Shown: positions 52,171 to 62,895, counted from the stretch's first letter. The stretch is DNA of 64,000 nucleotides from Prorocentrum cordatum (GCA_963575745.1 CAUYUJ010004003.1:1-64000); one strand, 5' to 3'. A program made the numbers and translations. Notes: a model not told the origin generated them from the sequence alone.

Positions 52171-52795
52171 AATGTTTTTGATGGCCCCAAAGGCTGTGTT
52201 GTTGTAGTATTTGCATTGCTAAATCATTATTATTGTTGACCCCGATGCCTGGTAACCGTTGTATCTTTCATTTGAAGTGCTTCTCCTGGGGTTCGCATTA
52301 CTTTTCTTTGTTTTCGAAAACAACGAACGGTCATAACGAATGATCACTGAGCTTCATTGTTGGCCCTCCCGAAGCACAACAACAACCGTCACAACAACAA
52401 CAATCATATTAAGAATGTTCGCTCCTATCTGCTCACGTGCCAATCAATACGTATATCCCAAAACGTCGGCCCCCGTCCTCGTCGTCTTCGATCGTGCCCT
52501 CTTGGGGGTATGTCTTCCTTACCTGCCACGCGCATGTAGTGCAGCCCTCAAAACGGGGGAAGAGAGGACGGGTGGAAGGGGAAAACACAATAATGGAACA
52601 CAAGAGAGGGAGCAAGGAGGGCGCCCAACAAGAGGAGGAGGAGGAGGAGGAGGAGGAGGAGGAGGAGGAGGAGGAGGAGGAGGAGGAGGAACAGAAAACA
52701 AGTGGTAGAACCCAACGGGCAGATCGGGCGGGCAGACGGGCAGGTCGGGTTAGGCGGGCCCCGGCGGCCAGGTCGAGCGGGCGGGTTGCCGAGAC

Positions 52796-53140
52796 GTGGG
52801 TCCTGCATGAATCGCGAGGAAGTCTCGAGCGAAAGAGCGATTCCCAAGTGAATCGTGAAACATCCACAGCGAGAAGTCTCGAAGCGTGGGTCCTGCATGC
52901 ATCGCGAGGAAGTCTCAAAGCGTGGGTCCTGCATGAATCGCGAGGAAGTCTCGAGCGAAAGAGCGATTCCCAAGTAGATCGTGAGAAGTCCACAGCGAGA
53001 GCGTGGTTCCTGAGCGCCGAGGGCGCATCGTCTGGATAAATTGCGACGGGGTCCCACGCGAGGGCGCGATTCGTAGTACATTGTGAGAAAATTCCGCGCG
53101 AGAGCGCGATTCTTTATACATTGCGAGGAAGTATCACGCG
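52796..53140 (+). repeat. GAATCGCGAGGAAGTC minisatellite, left arm
   Basis: About seven imperfect 45-60 bp units containing ATCGCGAGGAAGTCTCGAGC and AGAGCGATTCCCAAGT. It forms part of the left arm. Confidence 0.85.
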
Positions 53141-53345
53141 GGAGCTGTTGTTGTTGTTGTTGTTGTTGTTGTTGTAAACCGGGGGCCAGGGGCGTAGTTT
53201 TAGGAGGAAGACTTTCCTTGATAAAGCAAAGAGTGCGGGCCCCAGGAGGGGCACTTCAGTTTCCGAACACATATGTTACCTGAGGGGGGATATCATTCTT
53301 CAGAAATGAAAATTCAGCATCAACAGCAACAGCGGCTCCCGCCTG

Positions 53346-53570
53346 ATACTTCCTCGCAATTTATTCCCGAATCGCGCTCTTGCGCGGGACGTACTTAACA
53401 CTTATACAGGAATCGCGCTCTCGCGCGGGACTTCCTCGCCATTTACTCAAGAGCCGCGCCCTCGCCACTCAGGGATCACGCTCTCGCTGTGGATCCCAAG
53501 AGGATTCATTTGGGAGTCGCGCAGTCGCTCGAGACTTCTTCGCGATTCATGCAGGACGCACGCTTCAGCA
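53346..53570 (-). repeat. GAATCGCGAGGAAGTC minisatellite, right arm
   Basis: Inverse orientation of the same units (CGCGGGACTTCCTCGC, GAATCGCGCTCTCGCGCGGG). About four or five copies. Confidence 0.83.
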
Positions 53571-53944
53571 ACCCGCCTGCTCGACCTGGCCGCCTGGGCC
53601 CGCCTTCCCGACCCGCCCGTTAGGGTCTATCCGCCCGATCTGCCCGTCTGGTTCTGCCACGTGTCTTCTACTCCTAGCCCCCCTCCTGCTACTCTCTGTC
53701 GTGCTCCATTCTCATTCATCCCCCCTTGTTCTCTCCTTCCATCCTTCCTCTCTTCCCCTGCCTCAGGGGCTGCACTCAATGCGCGTGGCAGGTGAGGACG
53801 ATAAATACCCCCTAAGGGGTAGGATCGAGGACGACGAGGGCGGGTATCCAGGGTTTGGGATATACGTGTTGAGTGGCCGCGAGCAGATAAGAGCAAACAA
53901 TCTTAAAACGATTGTTGCTGCTGTTGTTGTTGCTGTTGTTGTTG

Positions 53945-54412
53945 CGACGCGAACATCTCTGGGTCTTGGACGCCCCCGAGCCGTGCGGCAGGGCGCGGGG
54001 GGGGGGGGCCGGGGCGCGCCTGCCCCAGGCGCGCGACGCCGCGAGCGTCGGGGAGCACAAGGCTCGCGCGCCGCGCCCTCTGTCACGCCCTCCTGGCTGG
54101 GTGGGCGCGCCCGGCTGAGCACCCCAAAGATCCAAGCCGACCAGCCAGAACTGGGGAGCTGTGGTCCTGACCCCCCGGGGGGAACCCATCGCATCGATGA
54201 TCTCTCGAAAGGGGCGTCGAAGTCGATGGGTCCCCCAGGGGGTAAGGACCACAGCTCCCCCAATTGTGGCTGGCCGGCCAAGGTATTGACAAACCGAAGA
54301 CGGCATCTCTTTGTCGTCGTTTTCGGCCACTGGGGGCCCTTGCCGGACCCCATGACCGTCAACAAACCGACTCACGGCGAAGAACTGGCCCTCGGGAAAG
54401 AGTTGGGACTTC
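53945..54412. other. unassigned stretch with an inverted pair
   Basis: CCAGAACTGGGGAGCTGTGG with CTGACCCCCCGGGGGGAACCCATCGCATCG (54143-54195) is mirrored by CGAAGTCGATGGG, TCCCCCAGGGGGTAAGGACC and ACAGCTCC at 54216-54260, a hairpin of about 50-bp arms. Nothing coding is recognised. Confidence 0.65.
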
Positions 54413-54530
54413 TAAGGGCTCTCGGCTTGGGGCTCGGGATCGCGCTCGGGCTCCGACTCGGGCTTGGACTCTGGCTCAAGCTCGGGCTCCAGCTCGGACC
54501 TGGGCTCGGGTTTGGGCCCTGGCTTGTCCT
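54413..54530. repeat. GGGCTC hexamer array
   Basis: Degenerate tandem GGGCTCGG/GGACTC units of about 12 bp, lying 270 bp before the LINE. Confidence 0.88.
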
Positions 54531-54795
54531 GGTGCGTGCTCGTCGTCGCAGGTCAGCCAGCAACGAATCGGGAGATCGGGTCGGATCGGAATGTGCGTCA
54601 GGTTACACTGGCGGCGGACCTCATCTCCAAATCCACGCACTCGCAATCTGGATTCTGGGACGCGATCCCGTTGGTACGCGGTCGCATGGATACATTCCCC
54701 GCGGGGCATCCGTGAAACGCCGCACCGTATCCATGGGGGCGCGGCCCAGAGGCCCTGCCCACGAGACCGCGGATATGGATATATGTTTCCCGCCT

Positions 54796-54817
54796 TCCGT
54801 ATCCATTTTGGCTCAAG
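54796..54817 (+). other. relict dinoflagellate spliced leader at LINE 5' end
   Basis: Twenty-one of 22 bases match the dinoflagellate spliced leader; the single change is G to T at position 7. Three bases later the ORF1 frame of the LINE opens (first Met codon at 54821). A TATATG-rich patch lies just upstream. The element RNA was therefore probably trans-spliced before being copied into DNA. Confidence 0.92.
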
Positions 54818-54820
54818 CCA

Positions 54821-55968
54821 TTGAATCAGAACGTAAGTCTACAACCGCTTTCACTGCGTGAGCCCGACCCGAACTATCATTGTACCGTCAGCAAGATGCT
54901 GACAATGACACAATGGCCAGAATGGCCTGGGTTTGGATCTCGCTCGCAGCGCCCACGGGGCGGGTGGCGTCCCAATGGTCAACAAGGGTGGAACTGGTCG
55001 CAAGATGCCGCACCCCCTACTCGCACCTGGACCTGCTCGGGATGCGGGGCCACCAACAAGAGCAAGGCCGCTTGCGGCACCTGCGGCTTGAAGAGGTCCT
55101 ACGCCAGCGTGGTTGTCTCGACATCCACGTCACAAACTGCCACTGCGAACCCGCCGAAGGCCAGCCATCATGTCCGTGCTCAGCTGGATGAGGCTGCACG
55201 AGCACTGGCTGCTGCAGTGCCACCTGCAGCAGCTCCACTGCCTCTACCTGCACCTGCAACGACTGCGGCGCCCGTGGACGCCAAGAAGGCTCGTGCCAGC
55301 ATCGAGGCTCTCGGGGCGTCCCCGAAGTCCCTGCCAGCAGGGGCAGCTTTCGAAGTGTCGCGCCGAGCCCAGCCCTCGTCGACGCCATCGAGAAGCAGCA
55401 AGCCAACATCCGCGAGCTCAAGCCTCCCGCGGCCCGCCTGGACGAGGCTCGGACCGCCCTCGCCCGCGCGCACGCGCGCAAGGAGGAGGCGAACAATGCT
55501 GTGGCTCTGACCTCTGCTGCCCCAAGGCAGCCGACAACGAGATCGAGACATATCAGTCGAACGTCGAAGAGCTCGAGCGCTCCATCGCCGACCATGGCGA
55601 GGTGGAGGTCCAGGGTGCGGATGGGATGGCGACTGTCTCTCCCGCCGCCGCTTTGGAGACCATTGCCCCGCAGCTCAACCAGTTGATGGCGAACCTGAAG
55701 GCCGATGCGAATGCCAGCCCCGTGCACATGCAGGAGGCCGATACCCATGTGCATCACTCACTTGATCGAGGGCCTCTCGCAGACCATCAAGCTGGCAGAG
55801 CAGGCCACGACGCCGACGCGCTTGCATGGGAAGCAGCCGCCACCCGATGCAGCGGGCACCCTCATCGTCAAGCCCACCGAGAGGCTGCACGGCAAGCAGC
55901 CCGCCAAGCGCCAATCCAGTCTCTTCCAGCACGGCGCTGTGCAGAAGAGCCTCCAGCCAAACGACTAA
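54821..55968 (+). pseudogene. LINE ORF1 protein (zinc finger and coiled coil), frameshifted
   Basis: The first frame (54821-55510) starts at the first Met after the leader. It includes WTCSGCGATNKSKAACGTCG at 55028-55087, a RanBP2-type finger (W-x-C-x2-C-G-x3-N-x5-C-x2-C), with a Trp/Gly/Gln-rich stretch before it. The reading then moves to other frames: KQQANIRELKPPAARLDEAR and ARAHARKEEANNAV, then NEIETYQSNVEELERSIADH, both heptad-rich and coiled-coil-like. The last frame ends AKRQSSLFQHGAVQKSLQPN with a stop at 55966-55968. At least three frameshifts are present. Such ORF1 proteins bind the element RNA; that role is inferred from position and the finger. Confidence 0.72.
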
Positions 55969-56039
55969 ATCCTTCTACACTCGAGGCGGCTGCCCGCCAG
56001 GGCAATGAGTGCAGAGTTGTCGTCGCCACTGGGAGTGTC

Positions 56040-56815
56040 AACACATTGTGCCGCAGGGAGCGCACCTTGGCCCAGACCCGCGGCACGTTCGGCCTGATGT
56101 TGGGCAAGGTTCAGATTCTCGAGTTCGATTGTCATCGCGATGGGGTCGCCATCTTGTGTATACAGGAGGGTCGCGTCCCCGCCGAGGAGGTCAGGGACGG
56201 CGTCCATTTCACGATGTACGCCGGCGCTGCCGACGAGCACGGTTCGTATGGATGCCAGATCTGGGTTGCACGCTGGTTGGCATGGAACCTCCAATCCATT
56301 CAGCACGTAAGCCCCTGGGTATCTATTGCGGCGGGCGTGTCCAGAAAACTCCAACAAGGGTTTACTGTGGACTCGGCGCATGCCCCAAGAGAGGCTTCCT
56401 CCGCCAAGGTCAAGGACAGTTTCTGGGACGAGCTGTGCTGGCAACTCAGAGATCCCATCCTAGCTACGTATGTGTGTGTGTGTGTGTATGTGTCGTTGGT
56501 GTCGATGCCAATCGACACGCTGCCCCTGATCTTCCACATGTGGGTGCGTGGTCGCCGGAGGCCGTCACGGACTGTGGGCAGCGGCTCATGCAGCAGATGC
56601 ATGCGTGCGGCTCGATGGCTGCGAACACATATTACGATGCTGGCTACACGTGGGAATCCAAGAATGGCAAGACGAGCTGGATTGACTATACCAGTGTCGA
56701 TCTGGCGCATTCCGATTGCTTGGTGGACTCATACGTTGCTGTTGACGTTGTTCTTTCATTTGCACCCACTGAAGATCATCGGCTTGTTGTCGCAACATTT
56801 CGCCTTAGACCTTAG
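56040..56815 (+). pseudogene. LINE EEP endonuclease domain, frameshifted
   Basis: The first frame holds ILEFDCHRDGVAILCIQEGR (about 56115-56170), whose QE corresponds to the metal-binding Glu of exonuclease-endonuclease-phosphatase enzymes. A second frame then gives VGVDANRHAAPDLP (the D-x-N motif), GYTWESKNGKTSWIDYTSVD (S/T-W-I-D-Y motif) and TEDHRLVVATF (the D-H motif near the end). The domain would nick target DNA to prime reverse transcription. A GT run of about 20 bp (56468-56490) has expanded inside the domain between the second and third motifs. Confidence 0.8.
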
Positions 56816-57217
56816 GCCGCCGCTCTGACGCATGTGACGCCCCAGTTCGGCGTGACCGTATCAACACAGCGGCGACTGGGGATGCTTGCGAACACTCGCA
56901 CTTCCAAGATCTCATGCGGCAGCACCGGCACCTGGAGCACACAGAGTCCTCGACGCAGCTCGCCTCCACCATCACCCAGAGTACGTCTATGAGACTGCCC
57001 TCGAGACGGTCGGTTCGTGCAAAGACACTCCGAGGCAGTCGTGGATCTCAATGAACACTTGGGCCACTGACCGGTACCTTGCTCCGCTACGCCGGGCCGC
57101 GAGCTCCGCCATGCCAGTAGCACGGCGCGTTCAACTCCATGCTGCGTTGCTCGCCTGGGCCTCACAAGTGCCTCAGGAGTTCCGGCCAGGCCCCGCAAGT
57201 GCAAGTGGAGGCCTTGG

Positions 57218-58370
57218 ATGGGCGACCATGGGCTCCTGTCAGGCGGCCAAGCACTGGTCCACTACTCTCCGGAAGCGCAGTGGGCAGGCAGCAAACTCGT
57301 CGAAGTCCACGGGCAGAAAGGACCTCAAGATGTATGTGACGAGTATCGTCGCATCAACCTCGATGATCACATGAGCAAGGTTCTCAAGACCCTCCCGAAC
57401 GAGGAGGTGCAGGACCAGTACGAGCTGCATATGCCCCCATCTCGCAATATGGTGCTGTGTCTGGGCGGGGCACGGATTATGCGAGTCAAGTATTCTGTGC
57501 TTCCCATATTGGTGTAAGATGCATGGGCTGAACCATTTCATATTATGGGTGGACTTGTCCAAGTCGTGTGACAGGAGGTATCCGAGCGCTCGTTCTCGGC
57601 TTCCCCCCAGACGCACGTGATCCTTTGGCGTACCTGCAGAACCTCGGGCTATCCACGGCCCAAGCGGAATGGTTTGCAATTTTTTTTGCTGTACATGGGC
57701 CTCTCATGCGGCAATGAGGAGTATCTACTGTAAGACTCTTGAAACACTTGCGTGCCAAGAGCTGGATCACTCATGGTGACATCGACTCCGCTATCAGCAT
57801 CAGGCTCGGTGGCAAACAGGGCTGCAAGTTCGGCAGCCCTGTGTTTAACGGATCGTACTTAGTCGGTCTCATCATGCTGCGGGACGCTTTGCTCGAGGAG
57901 GGCATGGTTGTGCAACTTTGACATGGTGTCCATGCGTGTTGGGTTAATGACCTCCCTGAGACAACGAATGCCCCTGATGAGGACAATGACGCGGTCCCAA
58001 TCATTGACGTCACTTTCGTCGACGATGAGTGCCTAATGCTCAGCACCCGGACCCCATGCCAGCTCGACCAAAAGATCGCCCTCCTGCTGAACAAATGACC
58101 CTCATTTCCGGCATGATGAATTTTGTGATCAATTGGAAGCCCGGCAAGACGCAGTGTAGCATCGTCTACAGGGGCACTGGCTCGGCTGAGCATTATCGGA
58201 AGCGACGCCTCGGCACGGGCGACAAGCTCGTGGTGAACGTCCCCGGCAGCAGCATTCAAGCTGTTTCTGAGTACAAGCGCTTGGGTGGCATCACATCGAG
58301 CACAGGTATGGACCGCTATCGAGACGAGTTTTTGGCAACGATTCCCTCGATGTCGAGGTTCGCCTGAGCT
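57218..58370 (+). pseudogene. LINE reverse transcriptase domain, frameshifted
   Basis: Motifs in order: EYRRINLDDHMSKVLKTL (57340-57395, fingers), FILWVDLSKSCD (57536-57572, first catalytic Asp block, Phe replaced by Cys), IRLGGKQGCKFGSPVFN (57800-57850, the GxxQGCxxGS motif), TFVDDECLML (58012-58041, catalytic F-V-D-D intact) and VINWKPGKTQCSI (58128-58166). At least four frameshifts separate them. The thumb region continues to about 58370 with VSEYKRLGGITSS. Confidence 0.83.
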
Positions 58371-58379
58371 TAGCTCGTT

Positions 58380-59340
58380 GGCTCCTGTTCTCCCGCTTGT
58401 TCTTTAACTTGCACGTTCGAGTTCTGTCCCTGCCAGCCCTACGCATCATCAACGCTGCGGCTGAGCACGAGCACATTGTCCGTGCTGAGTGCAAGCAGCC
58501 ATCCGTTGATTGCATTCTAATGGTGAAGCGGCTGTTATATTTTGCATGTGCTGTGAGCTCTGGGCCACCAGAGCCCTTCGCCTATCCTCACGACCGTCGA
58601 GGTGCCACTGTGCTGCCACGGGTCAAGCAGCTCAGGGATGTCATCGGATGTCTCTGGAGGATGTCTGCCCGACGCGCTTCCCTCCCCGATCCCGCCAAAG
58701 ACGGTGACCCATGCATCCAGCTTGTTGTTGGTCAGCCCGCAGTGTGACGCCAGTCTGTACAGTGCCTGTTCTTTTCTTCACCCCTGTGTGACTCAGGCCC
58801 TGGCGCCCTTCCAGCCTCGAGCCCGCTGTGTTGCACGCACTTGTGCGCAGAATGCGGCATGGCGCTCGCCTCCGGGAAGGCACTTCGCTCGCATGCCCGC
58901 GCTGAGCATGGCGTGAAGGCTCCCCAGCGCGTCTTCTGCTTAGCGGATGGTTCGTGCCAAGTCTGTGGCACGCATTTCTGGTCTCGTTTACGTCTCCTGG
59001 TTTGCCTTTGTGATAGTCGGCGCACGCGGTGTTGGGACTCCATCTGCGCCTCGCCTCACAAGTTTATCCGCCTCTCTCTGGACGAGTGTGCCGAACGTGA
59101 TTGTGCAGATAATGTGCAGAGACGGGATGCCAGGCGTGCCAGTCATTCTCACGCCTTGGCCGTGGGTCAGGCAACCACTGATGGCAAGGCCGTAGGCTGT
59201 GCCAAACGCCAGTGTTGCAGCTGTACAGCCATCTCGGACCCTACAGCGGAGTCCCTGGCTCCGATCGTCGATCGACGCATGCCTGTTCAACACTGTTCTT
59301 CACTTGCGGCGGATTCGAACCAACCCTGGAACAATAAAGA
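58380..59340 (+). pseudogene. LINE C-terminal region with C2H2-like fingers
   Basis: A helical stretch (58397-58747) is followed by CAECGMALASGKALRSHARA with EHG (58844-58912), a C2H2 finger. CQVCGTHFWSRLRLLVCLCD (58960-59020) follows, a second finger whose first His is Cys. It ends with RASHSHALAVGQATTDGKAV (59137-59195). Fingers after the RT are common in LINEs and probably help bind the 3' end of the RNA or the target DNA. The frame runs into the GGA array. Confidence 0.75.
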
Positions 59341-59355
59341 TACGCTTTCCCGCTC

Positions 59356-59760
59356 AGGAGGAGGAGGAGGAGGAGGGGGAGAAGGAGGAGGGGGAGGAGG
59401 CGGAGGAGGAGGAGGAGGAGGAGGAGGGGGAGGAGGAGGAGGAGGAGGAGGAGGAGGAGGAGAAGGAGGAGGGGAAGGAGAAGGATGATGTGGAGGAGAA
59501 GGAGGAGAAGGAGGAGGGGGAGGAGAAGGAGGATGAGGATGAGGAGGAGGAGATGATGATGATGATGATGAGGAGGAGGAGGAGGAGGAGGAGAAGAAGG
59601 AGGAGGAGGAGGAGGAGGAGGAGGAGGAGGAGGAGGAGAGAGGAGGAGGAGGAGGGAGGAGGAGGAGGAGGAGGAGGAGGAGGAGGAGGAGGAGGAGGAG
59701 GAGGAGGAGGAGGAGGAGGAGGGAGGAGGAGGAGGAGGAGGAGGAGGAGGAGGAGGAGGC
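59356..59760. repeat. GGA microsatellite at the LINE 3' end
   Basis: About 400 bp of GGA with a GAT patch at 59551-59572. It replaces the A-rich tail expected of a LINE. Confidence 0.95.
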
Positions 59761-59904
59761 TAGGAACAGGCGTCGGAGCGGGCTGCATCGGCACGGAGTC
59801 GAGATCGAATCGGATCGGCCGCGCCAGGATGCGCAGCAACGCCGTGCAGGCATCGGGCCGCATCGGATCGTCGGAATCGAATCGGATCGGAGTGGGCCCT
59901 GCCG

Positions 59905-59958
<54 letters not shown>

Positions 59959-59980
59959 TTCATCGTCGTCGTCGTCCTTC
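59905..59980. repeat. GTC triplet repeat
   Basis: Nearly pure CGT/GTC of about 75 bp. The preceding 150 bp contains GAATCGGATCGG-type short repeats. Confidence 0.93.
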
Positions 59981-60349
59981 CCCTCAATCCATTGTGAGGA
60001 CGCGGGAAAGGGGGGCGGCGGCGAAGTTCCGAGTCTCCTCCTCGTCCTCCACCCCCTCTTCCCTGCAAGAGCTGGCAGCTCCTCCTTGTCGCGCCCACTG
60101 GGCGTGTCGGCGGGGCGGCGCGTTTTGCCCAAGGCGCCCCCTGCGATTCGGTCAAACTACTGAAGATGTCAAGTCCATGCGCGGAAGGTAGTACCTGTTC
60201 AAGACCTGGCCCTCAACGGAGCGCCTCGCATGTAAGTTCTAACACTTTTCATCGCTTCCGCGGATGGGACGATCGATGGCAAAGACTGTCTCTCGTGGAA
60301 ACGCCGCGCGCGTTCGTCCTACAAGCATTTCGCAACTACAATAAGACCT

Positions 60350-60575
60350 CGACCACAAGGAACCTTCCACACGAAACCCAACCTTGAGATCCCAGGACGT
60401 ACATTGACTTTTGGTGCGGGAGCGTCACGCTCTCCACAGCAAAACCATCGAAACACAGGAAACCTAGGGCACTCTGGAGGCAAGCAGGGCACCCTGGAGG
60501 CAAGCAGGGCACCCAGGAAACCCAGGGCACCCTGGAGGCAAGCAGGGTGTTTCTTGGCATGGGCTTCCACTGCAT
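60350..60575 (+). repeat. dispersed repeat H, copy 2
   Basis: Matches 15729-15905, with three tandem copies of GGGCACCCTGGAGGCAAGCA inside against one there. Confidence 0.85.
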
Positions 60576-60834
60576 ACATGTGGAGGGCGGCTCGATGTCA
60601 AAATCTGGCCCTCGCCCGAATGGCGCGCACACTCGTCTTACACAGTCCCCATCACTACTCGGCTGGAGGTCGGCTCGCCTTCAATCCGACTGCTCACCTC
60701 TGCGCCGTCTGGCTGCTCACCTCTGCGCCGCGCGCACTCGTCTTCCACATTCCAGACTCGCACGGATGGGGACGGCACCTTTTCGAAATGTCCTGAAGCG
60801 CGCCAGCCAGCGCGAAATTGAGCAGAGTCGTAAT

Positions 60835-62305
60835 TCAGTCGAAGGGAAGCTCGAGCTGGCGCCTCGATCCTGCCGCGGTCGCCACCCTGGGCCCGCTGCG
60901 GCAAGCGGCGCCCCCCCGGTGCTTCCTGTTCGAGCTCTGGCGCGAAGCGGCCCTTCGCTGCCGCCAGGCGCAGCGTGGCAGACCTTGGTCATGGAGACGA
61001 CGTCGCGCTCGGGCAAGGCCTCCCGCGGGCTCCGGGCGGCTGGTGGCCGCAGCACCGCCGGTTGCAAGACACTCAAGCGGCACTGCTGGACGCGTGGGCG
61101 CGGCGCGAGGCCCGCGTAGTGGCGCGGCGGCGTGACGACCTCGGGGTCGGCGGCGGCGTCGACCGCTGGGCCGCCCGCCGCTTGCTCGCGAGCGAAAAAC
61201 TGGTGCCAGGCGCGCCGGCACCCTGCGCGCGGTGCCCACTGGAAACGTCAACGCGGAGATGGTGGCCGCGTATTGGGACCGGCCCGAAAGCTGCCCGCAC
61301 TGCGGCGCCGCGGCGGAAACCAGGGGGCGCCGCTTCTGGGAGTGCCCCCAGTGGGCATTGACTCGCCGCGCCGAGTTGCAGGCCGCAGGTCTCAGCCAGG
61401 CAGCCCTTTTCGCGCGCCTCCCAGCTGGCGTTCCGCTGACCAGAGTGCTGCCGCTGGAAGTGCGCCTGGCCGCGCTGGAAGCTTGGGCCAAGCAGGAGCT
61501 GCCGCCGCCCCCACTGCCGCCCCCAGCAGTTGGCCCTGGGCGAGCTCGGCTGTGGGCCTGGAGCGACGGCGCTTCGAGCAACCCACATACCCTCCCTTGG
61601 CTTGGGCAGGATGGGGTCTCTGCTGGAAAGGGCCCGACGGCTTACTGCGGTGCTGCAAAGGGCCCGTGGGCGGGTCCCAGACCGCTCAACAAGCAGAACT
61701 TACTGCGGCGGTGCACGCGGTTAGCGCCGTCGGAGCATCCCTTGAGCTAGTCTTTGATTCGCACTATGTGTACCACGGGGTTGCGGCCATGCGCGCTGGC
61801 GCTTCTCCCGCCGAGTGGATGCGCGCGGACCTGTGGGAGCTGCTGATGCAGCGCTGCTAGAACAGCTTCATCGAGGCGCGCTGGGTCAAGGGGCACCTCG
61901 ACGCCGCTGCGGCGGCGGGCCGCGGGATCGTGCCCGAGGACCACGCCGGAAACCAGACCGCCGACCAGTTTGCGGGCGCCGCCGCGCGCGCCTGGTTGCC
62001 CGAGTGCGCGCTTTGCGTCGGGTGGCAGGTGCAGCTGCGTGCGCTGCGCTCCCTCCAGCGGCTGCTGGCCGCCGTGGAGTTGGCCGCGCTGGGCGCCATG
62101 GCAGTCGCTGGCGGCCTCGTCCTGCCCAGGGTGGGCCAGCGTGCTGCCGCCTGGAGCGGCGGTGCTCTTGCTGGTGCCCGCGGTGCGGGCGGGGGGGCAG
62201 CGAGGCGGGCTGGCGCGCGGCGCTGCGCGGGCGGCTGGCGGCGTGGCCAGGCCCGCCAGACTCGGCTTTTCTGGCGCAACTCAGGGCTAAGGCTGCCGGT
62301 TTCAC
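60835..62305 (+). pseudogene. LINE C-terminal fragment with RNase H domain
   Basis: A zinc-binding motif (ESCPHCGAAAETRGRRFWEC, about 61290-61350) leads to LWAWSDGASSNP, the first RNase H Asp. A frameshift near 61590 moves to a frame with QTAQQAELTAAVHAV (catalytic Glu), LELVFDSHYVYHGVAAM (second Asp), an in-frame TAG at 61858, ARWVKGHLDA, and AGNQTADQFAGAAAR (last Asp). The four acidic positions are thus preserved but the reading is broken, so the copy is dead. RNase H would degrade the RNA strand of the hybrid during reverse transcription. The 5' half of the element is absent. The 3' end runs into a CTCCTG array. Confidence 0.8.
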
Positions 62306-62307
62306 CC

Positions 62308-62452
<145 letters not shown>

Positions 62453-62569
62453 TCCTTTTCCTTATAAACAACTTCTCCCTGTCGCACTCCGTGGCCAATT
62501 TTTAGGGCGGGCCCGGCGTTTCGCCTGAGACTTCCTCACCATTTATGGCACTGAAACTTCAAAATTGGC

Positions 62570-62895
62570 AACCGTTTCACAGACGGAGGGTGGGTCGTTT
62601 TGAAGGTGTGACTCTCGCCATAGCGCCGCGCACATCCGTTTGAATTTTTGCAAGAATTTCGCGTATTGAGGGGAAACTGCTTTCAAAATGTGGCTCTCGC
62701 CTTAGCGCCGCGCACATTCTTTTGAACTAATTGAAGGGTTTCACGGATTCAGGGCGACCCGTTTTCAAAATGTGGCTATCGCTTTGGCGCCGCGCACATT
62801 CGTCGTAAACATTTGCAAAGGTTTCACGGATTCAGGGCGACCCGTTTTCAAAATGTGGCTCTCGCCTTAGCGCCGCGCGAATTCGTTAATACAAA
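62570..62895 (+). repeat. 72-86 bp minisatellite, four copies
   Basis: Each unit contains TTTCAAAATGTGGCTCTCGC and AGCGCCGCGCACATTC. TTTCAAAATG recurs at 62691, 62763 and 62846. The first unit is the most diverged. Confidence 0.9.

Larger units (their letters stand above)
52377..53944. mobile_element. inverted pair of AAC-headed repeats (copies C and D)
   Basis: The left arm (52377-53145) starts with a CAA run and ATGTTCGCTCCTATCTGCTC. The right arm (53345-53944) is its inverse, ending GAGCAGATAAGAGCAAACA then GTTGTTG. Both outer ends carry the AAC/GTT run. The arms share the GGCAGATCGGGCGGGCAGAC and CCAGGTCGAGCGGGCGGG blocks. The left arm has a GGA tract (52630-52690) the right arm lacks. 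The central 200 bp contains a GTT run (53150-53175). Confidence 0.88.
54796..59358 (+). mobile_element. full-length but decayed LINE (non-LTR retrotransposon)
   Basis: About 4.6 kb, running from the spliced-leader relic to the GGA array. The order is ORF1 with a RanBP2-type zinc finger and coiled coil, EEP endonuclease, reverse transcriptase, then C-terminal C2H2-like fingers. Multiple frameshifts and stops show it is dead. An AATAAA lies at 59333-59338, about 20 bp before the GGA array, but its relevance in dinoflagellates is doubtful. Because the 5' end is the spliced leader itself, this copy looks 5' complete. Confidence 0.87.

Noticed and set aside
54726-54737. CCGTATCCAT upstream of the leader as a third spliced-leader relic
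   Set aside because: Only ten bases match and the TTTTGGCTCAAG part is missing.
54818-54832. CCATTGAATCAG after the leader as a second, nested leader relic
   Set aside because: Only the first five bases fit the nested-relic pattern. Too weak.
59311-59321. GGATTCGAACC, the inverse of a perfect tRNA B box
   Set aside because: The surrounding - strand sequence cannot form an acceptor stem or D-arm, and the expected 5' half falls in the GGA array. Not a tRNA gene.
59333-59338. AATAAA as the poly(A) signal of the LINE
   Set aside because: Canonical AATAAA use is not established in dinoflagellates and a single hexamer is expected by chance. Recorded only as position.
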